Assembly (NCBI RefSeq): GCF_003628755.1
Contig: NZ_CP029256.1
Coordinates: 2,251,585-2,315,584 of the forward strand
Direction: 5' to 3'
Origin: Christensenella minuta
GTDB lineage: Bacteria > Bacillota > Clostridia > Christensenellales > Christensenellaceae
Length of the DNA: 64,000 bases
Shown here piece after piece: positions 41,906 to 50,029 of this stretch. The translations under genes and the position numbers were made by a program. A model generated the notes under the pieces. It had not been told where the DNA came from. It saw nothing but the letters and a program-made list of their open reading frames with translations, and did not search any database. Each line of letters opens with the position of its first letter. Position 1 is the stretch's first letter.

Positions 41906-43447
41906 TCAGGAATATGCCCGGTTAATCACGCTGCCGTCGGCCGCGTTCAGCGTGACAAGCGAAACAGGCTGCTGTCCCCAGATTTCATCCATGTTGTATT
42001 CCGCCCGTTCCCGGTTCTCGTCCACAACATAATGGTTGCTCGTATTGTCGGGATAATCATCCGGATAATGGTAAAATATGTTGCCGCATGCGTCCCATAC
42101 GGGAACAAAATAATATTCGTCCGGATTGTCCGGCTTTCGGGTCATAAGGTAGGAAAGCGTAATCCGATTAACCAGTATGCGCTGCCCGTCGGACTCCGGA
42201 TCGCCCATGGAAAGGCTTGCCGTCGTATTCTTGATTTGTTCTTCCATACGCTGCGAGACCTCTTCAAAAGGCAGGAGCGGCGTATTTTCATTCTCCACCG
42301 CTACGACTTCCATCGGATTGTTCCATGAAAATCCGACAATACCGTCGCCGTTCACGCGCACGGTGATCGTTTCATTGGGAATGCGCGCGGCAAAATCATA
42401 CTCCTCCGCATACTGGTTGGCGGGGGAAACGCCTCTTTGCAGGGTGCCCGGAACATTGTGCTTAAAAGTAACGGTATAACACGCCGCGCCGCGGTCGGTA
42501 AAGCCGAACGCCCCGTCTTCGGTTTCCTCCCAGTCAAGGATCACGTCCCGCTGTGCGGAGATCAGCACCGCGTCGATTCCCATTTGCTCAAGGGCGTCCT
42601 GCGCAATTTTTTCCGCGTCTTCCTGTGTAAGGCTGGCCGGCACCTGCGGAATCCCGCTTGCGTACGGCTCGCAGTACAGATTGGATTCCAGCCCGTTCCC
42701 CATGCCGGTCATATGGTTGCTTGCGACAAACCGCATCTTGGTCGGCATACCGCCGATTTCCTTCCAGAATACGCCCGTTACGCAGGCATTTCCCGCCGCT
42801 TCTGCGCGCTTTTTCCCATCCTCCGTCAGCACGGTCTGGTATTCCCCTTCATTTTCCATGGGTTGCTGCTCACCGTAAAACATCACAATATTCGGATCGT
42901 TTTCGTTGAATTTCAGCGTACGTTCTGCTTCCTTTAAATCGAGCTGTTCGGGCGCATTTTCGTATTCGATCATAAAATCCTTCAGCCATTGCTTATAGGT
43001 TTCCGCCGCAGCCGCGAATTCGGGGTTATCCCCGCAGGCCTCGAGCTCCTTTGTGTAATAGTCGATGTCGTGCTGGATTTCATCCCTGCTGCGCTGCTGC
43101 GTGTTGTCCTCGTACAGTGTTTCTCCCTCAAGCAATACGTCCAGCACGCGGTCTACCTGTTCCTGTGTAAAAAGGGCGGGGCGCACGGAATACACCGGAT
43201 ATGCGGACAGCCCGGGCATTTCCACGTCCGCCGCAAAGCGGATCGATACGCCGGCCGCTCCCGCGAGCTCATTTTCATAACGCGCGGGCGCTTCATATGG
43301 CAGGCCCGCCGTTTCGCCGGCCGTTTTTTCAAACGATCCATTATTTTTCTGTACCACGGCCCGCTTTTCCGGCGTCGCCTGGCAGCCCGCGAGCAGAAAC
43401 GCCGCGCACAAGGCGCAAACGCATATGGTATTCAAACGCTTTTTCAT
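41906..43447 (-). CDS. DUF6034-like lipoprotein (copy 2, divergent)
   Basis: A 513-residue lipoprotein (lipobox LLAGCQ, then ATPEKRAVVQK). It keeps the family skeleton (RFAADVEMPGLSAYPVYSV, QDALEQMGIDAVLI, TLNAADGSVINRAYS) but is the most divergent of the three. It has its own upstream copy of the TTGTATCATTTTTG motif (43507-43524) and a -10-like box, so it may be transcribed separately as well as by readthrough. Function unknown. Confidence 0.8.
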   Translation of the reverse strand: MKKRLNTICVCALCAAFLLAGCQATPEKRAVVQKNNGSFEKTAGETAGLPYEAPARYENELAGAAGVSIRFAADVEMPGLSAYPVYSVRPALFTQEQVDRVLDVLLEGETLYEDNTQQRSRDEIQHDIDYYTKELEACGDNPEFAAAAETYKQWLKDFMIEYENAPEQLDLKEAERTLKFNENDPNIVMFYGEQQPMENEGEYQTVLTEDGKKRAEAAGNACVTGVFWKEIGGMPTKMRFVASNHMTGMGNGLESNLYCEPYASGIPQVPASLTQEDAEKIAQDALEQMGIDAVLISAQRDVILDWEETEDGAFGFTDRGAACYTVTFKHNVPGTLQRGVSPANQYAEEYDFAARIPNETITVRVNGDGIVGFSWNNPMEVVAVENENTPLLPFEEVSQRMEEQIKNTTASLSMGDPESDGQRILVNRITLSYLMTRKPDNPDEYYFVPVWDACGNIFYHYPDDYPDNTSNHYVVDENRERAEYNMDEIWGQQPVSLVTLNAADGSVINRAYS

Positions 43448-43492
43448 TTCAACGGTTCCTTTCGGCCGGTAAAAACAGCGGCCTCAGAATTC

Positions 43493-43524
43493 AGCATAAA
43501 GGGGAGTTGTATCATTTTTGCGTC
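43493..43524 (-). promoter_or_regulatory. Conserved promoter-like motif, copy C
   Basis: Plus-strand TTGTATCATTTTTGCGTC at 43507-43524 with AGCATA (TATGCT on the minus strand) at 43493-43498, 8 bp apart. It lies about 45 nt before the copy 2 lipoprotein start. Same spacing as copy B although surrounding bases differ. Confidence 0.55.
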
Positions 43525-43545
43525 CAGTCCGGTCCGTTCGTTTCC

Positions 43546-45168
43546 TTAGGCGCCTTCATCCCCGGTCCCCGGCATCATCCGCTCCATCCCCGGCATCAGT
43601 ATCGGCGAACCGTCGAGCGCGTTGATGAATACCTCTTCTTTGTTATACAGGCTTTCTACGCCGCTCATGATGCCGTCTTCCCCGAGGTAGGTGCCGTAGC
43701 CCTGCGTCTTGAAACGCCACGCGGGCACAGCCATCACCAGCTCCGCTTCGCCCTTGACGTTGATATACGCCATCACAAGATCGGCCTGTTCCACCTCGAA
43801 GCGCAGTTTTGTCTTCGCATCTTCCTCCGTATAGCCGTCCGTATACTGCGTGGTATTGTTCCAGTACAAATGATCGGCGGCCTTTTGCTTTGCCTCGTCA
43901 AAGGAAAGGATGTCGCTGTCTCCGGCCACCTCTTCCGTTACCCTTGAAGCGTCGCTCCATGAAAACATCCTCACGTTGCCGTCCGCGTCGAAAACGATAC
44001 TTCCCTGTTCCGGGTAAAAGGGCGCGGAATACATTCCCTCCATCGACATATCGTCGGACCAGCTTCCGCTCGTCTGGTTGAAGCAGGGCACACCCCCGCA
44101 CTGCCGGGTAAATTCGATGTAGGCCCCCGGCTGGTCGTTCACCGCAGCTTCATTGCTGGATTCCTCCGGGAGCGGCCCCAGCAGCGCTTTTTCACAGACC
44201 GTGACCTGTACGCCCGTGATGCCAAGCTCCCGGAGCAGCCCGGCCGCCTTATCCTGCATCGCGTCTAAATCGATATTATTCTGCGCATACAGCTCTTTTT
44301 GACTGTTGATCCGCCCGGCCTCTTCCGCGAGACGCGCCGCTTCCTCCGACTTATACGGCTCGTCCTCAATATATTGCAGCTTTCCCTGGTCTTCCGCATA
44401 CCACTGTTCCTGGTTGACCAGCCTGGATTCGTTTTCAAACGAGCAGTCGCCGTATGAAAAATAGGAGCCATAGCCGTTTTTACCCGGGCGCGTGGCGCTG
44501 ATCCGCTTATTGAGGCCGCTTCCATCCTCGACCGATACGTAAATAAAATCCTCGCCCATAGACGTATTCGCTTCGCCCGTTTCATAATCGTACTGGTAGG
44601 TAAAGTTCGTATCCGTTTCCACGGGCGTTACTTCTTCCGGTGCGCTCGCCCATTTTTCCTCTGTTTCCGCGATATAGCCGCGGATGGATTCCGGGGTCTC
44701 CCCGTCTCCGCCCGCTTCCACCCGGGCAAGGTCTTCCTTCAGCCGGACAAGCTCGTCTTCGTAATACGCCTTGGTCATCGGCAGCGGCATCTGGTAGAAC
44801 TTCGAGCCCGGCTGTGTGAAATAAGCGACCAGTCCGTCCACACGCTCCTGCGTAAGGTCGTCCTTTTCCAGCTTTTGCACGGGAAATGCCTCCACCTGGG
44901 GCACCATCACGTCCACATCCGCCTGCACGGTGAAGTAATCGCTTTTGGAAATTTCCTCTTTCCAGTGCTGGGATACGGTGTAGGCCACAGGCTCGTACCG
45001 TTCCTCCGCATCGTCCCCGGCAGGCGCTCCCGTCTCCTTCAAGGCCTCCTGCGGAATTCCCTCCGCGCGGTTCACCACCGCCTGTTTTTCCGGCGTCGGC
45101 TGGCAGCCTGCAAGCAAGAATACCGCGCACAAAATACAAATCAGGATCATATTCAAAATTTTTTTCAT
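43546..45168 (-). CDS. DUF6034-like lipoprotein (copy 1)
   Basis: A 540-residue lipoprotein (lipobox LLAGCQ, then PTPEKQAVVN), closely related to copy 3 across its length (ADVDVMVPQVEAFPVQKL, QDKAAGLLRELGITGVQV, MEGMYSAPFYPEQGSIV, ALDGSPILMPGMERMM). First gene of the long operon; preceded by the conserved motif and -10-like box at 45224-45255. Lipoproteins of this type recur in gut Clostridia next to ABC systems; no activity is established. Confidence 0.82.
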   Translation of the reverse strand: MKKILNMILICILCAVFLLAGCQPTPEKQAVVNRAEGIPQEALKETGAPAGDDAEERYEPVAYTVSQHWKEEISKSDYFTVQADVDVMVPQVEAFPVQKLEKDDLTQERVDGLVAYFTQPGSKFYQMPLPMTKAYYEDELVRLKEDLARVEAGGDGETPESIRGYIAETEEKWASAPEEVTPVETDTNFTYQYDYETGEANTSMGEDFIYVSVEDGSGLNKRISATRPGKNGYGSYFSYGDCSFENESRLVNQEQWYAEDQGKLQYIEDEPYKSEEAARLAEEAGRINSQKELYAQNNIDLDAMQDKAAGLLRELGITGVQVTVCEKALLGPLPEESSNEAAVNDQPGAYIEFTRQCGGVPCFNQTSGSWSDDMSMEGMYSAPFYPEQGSIVFDADGNVRMFSWSDASRVTEEVAGDSDILSFDEAKQKAADHLYWNNTTQYTDGYTEEDAKTKLRFEVEQADLVMAYINVKGEAELVMAVPAWRFKTQGYGTYLGEDGIMSGVESLYNKEEVFINALDGSPILMPGMERMMPGTGDEGA

Positions 45169-45223
45169 TGGAACGGGTTCCTTTCGGTCTGTCGTTTATC
45201 GTGACGTTTTATTTCCTGCAACT

Positions 45224-45255
45224 ATCATAAAAAGGATTTGTATCATTTTTGTTTC
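45224..45255 (-). promoter_or_regulatory. Conserved promoter-like motif, copy B
   Basis: Plus-strand TTGTATCATTTTTGTTTC at 45238-45255 with ATCATA (TATGAT on the minus strand) at 45224-45229, 8 bp apart; predicted leader about 50 nt to the copy 1 lipoprotein start at 45168. No TTGACA-like -35 is present, so an alternative sigma factor or activator is suspected. Confidence 0.55.
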
Positions 45256-45348
45256 GCTGCGGACCGTCTCCGCAAAACCTTCCGCGCACAGGCAAGCCAT
45301 CAGAATGTTCACCGCCCTTTTCATTTGGCAGCCCCGTCCGGCAAACAA

Positions 45349-45375
45349 AAACCCGGGAAATTTTTCCCCGGGTTC
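45349..45375 (-). terminator. GC-rich hairpin downstream of motif copy A
   Basis: AACCCGGGGAAA / TTTCCCGGGTT on the minus strand followed by TTTTGTTTG. Strong intrinsic terminator for minus-strand transcription entering the lipoprotein operon region. It lies directly after motif copy A. Confidence 0.7.
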
Positions 45376-45377
45376 AT

Positions 45378-45407
45378 CCTATAAAACACTTGTATCATTT
45401 TTGTTTC
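45378..45407 (-). promoter_or_regulatory. Conserved promoter-like motif, copy A
   Basis: Plus-strand TTGTATCATTTTTGTTTC at 45390-45407, identical to copy B over 18 bp, with CCTATA (TATAGG on the minus strand) 6 bp away. Transcription from it would meet a terminator hairpin at once, so it may be a decoy, a regulatory leader or the remnant of a lost gene copy. The rest of 45169-45518 holds no convincing gene. Confidence 0.4.
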
Positions 45408-45495
45408 AATCCTTATCCTCTTGCAAAAACCGGAAACGGTTTCAGATCACGCTTCCGGCGGCGCGGCAAAGGACCTTTTTCGTTCCTGCCCCGGC

Positions 45496-45519
45496 AAAGA
45501 AAAGCCCTTTGGGGCTTCT
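45496..45519 (-). terminator. Terminator of the FMN reductase gene
   Basis: AAGCCC-CAAA-GGGCTT on the minus strand (45502-45517) followed by TTCTTT, immediately after the stop codon. Confidence 0.7.
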
Positions 45520-46067
45520 TATAAACCCCTTCCCATCCCTTCTGCTTTTTGCAGCGCATCGGGACTGATATCGCCCGGCGCTCCCGTGCCGCCCTGCCAT
45601 AGGACGCCGCGGTCCCGCCAGCCCAAAAAGGAAAGGATCATTTTATACCCCTGCGCCACGTAATCGTATTCCGCCGCGGCCGGATCTCCCCCACACAGCA
45701 GCAGCGCGCTTTCCTTGATGGCAAGCGGGCGCAGCCCGCCGCTGCCGCCGTAAGCGTAAAGCTTATCGATGGCCGCCTTCATCTGTGCTGGAAACCCCAT
45801 CCAATAAACAGGCGCTGCAAGCACCATTACACCACAGCTCTCCAGCAGCGGCTCCAGCTCGTAGAAATCATCCTGGTCAACACAGGCATGTCCGTTCGTC
45901 CAGCATTGGTCGCACGCCGTGCAGCCTCCTATTTTCTTCTTTCCCGCCTCGAACTTTACAGCCGAATGCCCGCTTTCCTCTGCTCCCTTTATAAACGCGT
46001 CGGCCAGCATATCGCTGTTTCCGCTCCCACGCGGGCTGCCAGTCAGTACCAATATCTTTTTCCCCAT
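45519..46067 (-). CDS. NADPH-dependent FMN reductase-like flavoprotein
   Basis: A 182-residue flavodoxin-fold protein with the FMN loop GSPRGSGNSD (10-19), a cysteine-bearing segment CTACDQCWTNGHACVDQDDF (about 49-68) and APVYWMGFPAQMKAAIDK. The cysteine motif is found in the iron-sulfur flavoprotein or FMN-reductase branch (NADPH-dependent FMN reductases with CxxCxxC-like linkers). Likely reduces quinones, nitro compounds or thiol-linked substrates under stress. It is a single gene with its own terminator and a palindrome upstream. Confidence 0.88.
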   Translation of the reverse strand: MGKKILVLTGSPRGSGNSDMLADAFIKGAEESGHSAVKFEAGKKKIGGCTACDQCWTNGHACVDQDDFYELEPLLESCGVMVLAAPVYWMGFPAQMKAAIDKLYAYGGSGGLRPLAIKESALLLCGGDPAAAEYDYVAQGYKMILSFLGWRDRGVLWQGGTGAPGDISPDALQKAEGMGRGL

Positions 46068-46090
46068 TTTACAACGCTCCTTTCTCTAGA

Positions 46091-46103
46091 TACAACAATT
46101 GTA
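46091..46103. promoter_or_regulatory. Palindrome upstream of the FMN reductase
   Basis: TACAACAATTGTA, a 5-bp inverted repeat around a 3-nt centre, 24 bp upstream of the start. This form is common in HxlR/MarR operators; no such regulator lies next to it. Confidence 0.35.
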
Positions 46104-46184
46104 CTCTCCTTAGATCGGTCTTCAAGTATAGGGGGCGCTTTGCACCATTGTAAAAAAACACCGGAATCGGGCGCATAAAGAATG

Positions 46185-47699
46185 CTATCCCCCCAGCCGG
46201 TCTGAAAACCGCTTCGCGGCGGCCGCGCCCTCCGGCGTATCCTTGAACACGCCCGCATCCTCCAAAACCGCTTCAAACACAAGGCCGATCTCAGTTTGCA
46301 GGATCTCTCCGACGGTTTCCGCGCTGATCTCCGGATATTTTTCCGCAAAACCGCCGATCCATTCCCGGTGCGCCGCGAGCGGCCCGTTCTTTGAAACAGG
46401 TTCCCTGCGCAGCAGCGCCCCGCGGATCAGCTCCATGCTTTCCTTCAGGCGGGGCGGCAGGACCGCGAGGCCCATCGCCTCGATGAGCCCGATGTTTTCC
46501 TTTTTGATGTGCTGCTTGTCCGCATGCGGGTGGAAAACGCCCAGCGGATGCTCTTTCGTCGTGATATTGTTGCGCAGGATCAGGTCCAGCTCGAACATTC
46601 CGTCCCGAAACCTTGCGACCGGCGTTACCGTATTATGCGGGGCGTTTTCCGTACGGGCATAGATGAAGGCGGATGCGTCCGTATAATCCCGCCATACCGA
46701 AAGCACATAGAAGCCTGCTTCTGCAAGCCGCTCCCCATCCCGGCAGCGCAGGCGCAGGGTGTACATCGGCCACTTGATCCTGCATGCGCGCACATCTCCG
46801 AATCCTTCGATCTCAACTTCGTCAAGATCCTCCGCGCGCTCGATCGGCAGCTCGTAGCGGCCGCCCTGGAAATGATCGTGCGTCAGGATCGACCCGCCCA
46901 CGATCGGCAGGTCCGCGTTCGACCCGATGAAGTAATGCGGGAATTGCCTTACAAAATCGATCAGCCTGTAGAAGGTGCGTTCCGTAAGCTTCATCGGTAC
47001 ATGTTCCTTTTTCAGTATGATGCAGTGTTCCCGGTAATAGGAATAAGGGGAATACTGGAAAAACCACTCCTCCCCGTCAAGAGCAATGGGAATGATCCTG
47101 TGGTTCTGCCGCGCGGGATAGCCGGCGCGCCCCGCGTAGCCTTCGTTTTCCGGGCACAGCAGGCATTTCGGGTAGCCCGCCTGCGCCTTGTTTTTGGCCG
47201 CCGCGATGGCCTTGGGATCCTTTTCCGGCTTGGAAAGGTTGATCGTAATGTCAAGCTCCCCGTATTTCGTCGGCGTCTTCCACTTGATATCCTTTGCGAT
47301 GCGGTCGCGGCGGATATAATTCGTGGCCTCGCTGAAACGGTAGAAATAGTTCGTGGCCCGCTCGGGGGATTTATGGTATTCCTCCCAAAAACGCCCGGTC
47401 ACTTCAGACGGCCGCGGCGTAAGCGCGCCCATCAGCTCCGTATCGAAGCGGTCGCGGCACGCGCCCGTATTCTCGCCAATCAGTCCTTTTTCATACGCAA
47501 AACCGCATAGCCCGCCCAGCGTTTGCGTGAGAAATTCCTCTTCCGGCACGCAGGGCTCCTCCGGGCCGTCCAGCTCAAGCAGGGTGTACAGCCTGTTTCG
47601 TGTATATACAATATCTTCCCGGCCGATGAGTCCGTTATGCATCCCGTATTGCACAAGGGCCTCGACCCGCCTGTAAGCCATACCTTCTTTTTGTTCCAT
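46185..47699 (-). CDS. galT: UTP/UDP-glucose-hexose-1-phosphate uridylyltransferase
   Basis: A 504-residue class-2 GalT of the Firmicute type. Recognisable blocks include CLLCPENEGYAGRAGYPARQNHRIIP, PIVGGSILTHDHFQGGRYELP (uridylyl-accepting His region HDHFQGG) and FHPHADKQHIKKENIGLIEAMGLAVLP. It transfers UMP between UDP-glucose and galactose-1-phosphate in the Leloir pathway. It starts 33 nt after galK and is the second gene of that pair. No galE or transporter is adjacent. The small ORFs around it are shadows. Confidence 0.95.
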   Translation of the reverse strand: MEQKEGMAYRRVEALVQYGMHNGLIGREDIVYTRNRLYTLLELDGPEEPCVPEEEFLTQTLGGLCGFAYEKGLIGENTGACRDRFDTELMGALTPRPSEVTGRFWEEYHKSPERATNYFYRFSEATNYIRRDRIAKDIKWKTPTKYGELDITINLSKPEKDPKAIAAAKNKAQAGYPKCLLCPENEGYAGRAGYPARQNHRIIPIALDGEEWFFQYSPYSYYREHCIILKKEHVPMKLTERTFYRLIDFVRQFPHYFIGSNADLPIVGGSILTHDHFQGGRYELPIERAEDLDEVEIEGFGDVRACRIKWPMYTLRLRCRDGERLAEAGFYVLSVWRDYTDASAFIYARTENAPHNTVTPVARFRDGMFELDLILRNNITTKEHPLGVFHPHADKQHIKKENIGLIEAMGLAVLPPRLKESMELIRGALLRREPVSKNGPLAAHREWIGGFAEKYPEISAETVGEILQTEIGLVFEAVLEDAGVFKDTPEGAAAAKRFSDRLGG

Positions 47700-47732
47700 T
47701 CCGCTGTCCTTCCGTCCGGATATACGCCATCG

Positions 47733-49004
47733 CTATAAAACCCGGATTCCTCCTTCATTTCTGACCTCGAGCACCTGGCACGCCCCGCCGCCAAACACGC
47801 CGTCGAGCGCGCGGCGGTAACGTTCCACATATCCGTTTTCTACAAATGCCTGTATGGTGCCCGCAAAACCGCCGCCATGAACCCGGGCCGCGCCATGTCC
47901 GCCGAGCACGCTCTCGCTCACCGCCAGGCCAAGGGATACCTCCTGTCTTTGCGGCTCGCGCACCGTATATACATTTTGCAGGTATTGAAACGACGAGCCG
48001 CCCGATTCCCCCACCATCCGCAGGAACGTCTTAAAATCCCCCTGTGTAAGCGCCGCGGCCTGCCGTTCTACCCGCTTTTCCTCGTTGAAAAAATGGATCG
48101 CGCGCAGGACCGGACGGTCGCCGAGGCGCGCGCGCAGCGCCGGGATATTTCGATAAAACGCCGCTTCATCCACCTGCCTCAGCACCTTCTTCCCAAAAAA
48201 CGCCGCCACGCTCTCCATTTCCGACCGGAGCGCCGCGTAATCCGCCGTCAGGCTGCCGTGCGAGCCTTTCGTATCGACGATGCAAAGGCTGTACCCGAAA
48301 TCCCTGAAATCTACCGGAAGCTTCCTCACCGCCGGGGCTTCCGGATGTTCAAAATCAATGAATACAAGGCCGCCTGCGGCGCACGCCGTCTGGTCCATCA
48401 GGCCGCACGGCTTTCCGAAAAAGACATTTTCCGCATACTGGCCCGCCTTCGCGATCTCAAGCGGGGCAATCCCCATGCCGTTGAACAACCCGGAGATTAC
48501 CGTCCCCAGCAGCACCTCAAACGCCGCCGAAGAGGAAAGCCCCGCGCCGATCAGCACGTCGCTGGTGATATAGGCGTTAAAGCCTCCGACCCGGTATCCC
48601 TTTTCTCTCAGGCCAAACGCCGTTCCCCGGATGATGGCGGCGGAGGTGTCCGCCTCGCTGTCCTTTTTCTCCAGGCCGCCCACGTCTACCTCGATCATTT
48701 CATATCCTTCCGATACAACCCTGATCTTGTTTTCCCCATGATATCCCACGACGGCAACCGCGTCCGTGTTGACGGCCGCCGCCAGTACCATGCCCTGCTG
48801 GTGGTCGGTGTGGTTGCCGCTCACCTCGCTTCTTCCCGGCGCGCTGTATACCCCGGCCTCTGCCCGGCCGAAAAGCGCTTCATACCGCTCCACCGCCCGG
48901 CGGTACCGCAGCCGCGCCGTTTCGGTCTCCGGATACAGCCTCCGGAGCGTTCCGTCGTGCGCCCCGCTTTCCAGTTCCCCTGCCAGCAAAACCGTGTCTT
49001 TCAT
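47733..49004 (-). CDS. galK: Galactokinase
   Basis: A 423-residue GHMP kinase. The galactose-binding signature is present as GRSEVSGNHTDHQQG, where Ser-Glu-Val replaces the more usual Val-Asn-Leu-Ile. The ATP-binding motif is IGAGLSSSAAFEVL and the third motif is GGHGAARVHGGGFAGTIQAF. It phosphorylates galactose to galactose-1-phosphate for GalT, encoded 33 nt downstream. Promoter not clear; the region upstream to 49276 has no gene. Confidence 0.93.
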   Translation of the reverse strand: MKDTVLLAGELESGAHDGTLRRLYPETETARLRYRRAVERYEALFGRAEAGVYSAPGRSEVSGNHTDHQQGMVLAAAVNTDAVAVVGYHGENKIRVVSEGYEMIEVDVGGLEKKDSEADTSAAIIRGTAFGLREKGYRVGGFNAYITSDVLIGAGLSSSAAFEVLLGTVISGLFNGMGIAPLEIAKAGQYAENVFFGKPCGLMDQTACAAGGLVFIDFEHPEAPAVRKLPVDFRDFGYSLCIVDTKGSHGSLTADYAALRSEMESVAAFFGKKVLRQVDEAAFYRNIPALRARLGDRPVLRAIHFFNEEKRVERQAAALTQGDFKTFLRMVGESGGSSFQYLQNVYTVREPQRQEVSLGLAVSESVLGGHGAARVHGGGFAGTIQAFVENGYVERYRRALDGVFGGGACQVLEVRNEGGIRVL

Positions 49005-49276
49005 TCCATTCCACCTTTACGTTTCCTTATGCGGCCCGGCGCAGTCCCAAGCCGCCCCGTTTGTCGTCTCACAACATTTTATATTACTTCATGGATGCTT
49101 GTACAGTATTATAGCGTCCCTCGCGCCGCGAAACGGTAAAGATTTTATCCGTTTTCCCTCTTTTTTTATCCCTTTCCGCTCCCGCGGTAATTTTCTGCCT
49201 TTGCGGTTTTATTTATACTTCGTTTCCATTGATGATGGGATACTGTAAAAATCAAAGCAGGGGAGAAAAGCGGCTT
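49005..49276. other. Intergenic stretch upstream of galK and a gene remnant
   Basis: No gene seen. The right part ends in GGGGAG just before the remnant ATG at 49277, so it probably retains the leader of a lost response regulator gene. Confidence 0.4.
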
Positions 49277-49321
49277 ATGAACAAAATTCTGATCGTGGAC
49301 GACAGCAGAAAAATAAAGGCC
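49277..49321 (+). pseudogene. Remnant of a response regulator (first 15 codons)
   Basis: After a good ribosome site (GGGGAG) the frame reads MNKILIVDDSRKIK, the typical beta-1 strand and acidic pair of a response regulator receiver. Similarity then stops abruptly, and the frame passes into the antisense of an ABC ATPase gene. A deletion appears to have removed the rest, perhaps when the ABC operon arrived. The following FtsX-type transporter is of a class often paired with two-component systems. Confidence 0.55.
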
Positions 49322-49380
49322 GAAGGGCCGGGCCGCGTGCCTGCGGTTTCCGGAAAGGAGCGTTCACCGTTCGCGGGATA

Positions 49381-50019
49381 TCAGGCGTTGCTCTGCTCCC
49401 TGATCTTTCCGCCCTTCAGCTCGAACACCACGTCCGCCTCGTTTGCGACTTCCCTTGAGTGGGAGACGATAACGACGCACCTATTATAGCTTTTTGCCGC
49501 GTCCTTCAAAACCGCCGTGATCTCCCCTGCGGTTTCTTCATCCAAATTGCCCGTCGGCTCGTCGGCAAGGATCACCGGGTTTTGGGACGCGAGGGCGCGG
49601 GCGATCGCCACGCGCTGCTGCTCGCCGCCCGACAGCTTCAGCACGTTCCGTTTGGCTTCCTCCTCTTGCAGGCCAAGCTTCCCGAGCACCGGCATGGGCG
49701 CTTCTTTTGCCGTCAGGAGAACGTTTTCCACGGGTGTCATATAGTCGATCAGGTTATAATTCTGGAACACAAAGGCCACTTTCTCCCGCCGCAAACGTTC
49801 CAGGCCGATCTCCTGCACGTCGCGGCCGTCAAACAGGATATGGCCGGCTTTAGGTACGTCCAGCCCGCCCAGGAGGGATAAAAGCGTCGTTTTTCCGCAC
49901 CCCGACGGTCCGAAGATCACATACATCATGCCCCGGTCAAGGCGGAGATCGATCCCGTCCAGCACGGGATGGCTCTTGGAATAATAGTACGTCACTCCTT
50001 TGGTTTCGATCATGCTCAT
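49381..50019 (-). CDS. ABC transporter ATPase (FtsX/MacB class)
   Basis: A 212-residue ATPase with Walker [10 protein letters not shown], signature LSGGEQQR and Walker [13 protein letters not shown]. Typical of the LolD/BceA class. Third gene of a permease-permease-ATPase operon; 10 nt from the preceding permease. It would energise both FtsX-domain permeases. Confidence 0.93.
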   Translation of the reverse strand: MSMIETKGVTYYYSKSHPVLDGIDLRLDRGMMYVIFGPSGCGKTTLLSLLGGLDVPKAGHILFDGRDVQEIGLERLRREKVAFVFQNYNLIDYMTPVENVLLTAKEAPMPVLGKLGLQEEEAKRNVLKLSGGEQQRVAIARALASQNPVILADEPTGNLDEETAGEITAVLKDAAKSYNRCVVIVSHSREVANEADVVFELKGGKIREQSNA

Positions 50020-50029
50020 TCGTTTCCCC

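Noticed and set aside
47877-49139. 420-codon plus-strand frame
   Set aside because: Antisense of galK; Arg/His-rich with no domain.
49229-49489. 86-codon frame as a functional response regulator
   Set aside because: Only the first 15 codons resemble a receiver; the rest is antisense of the ABC ATPase gene, so it is called a remnant.
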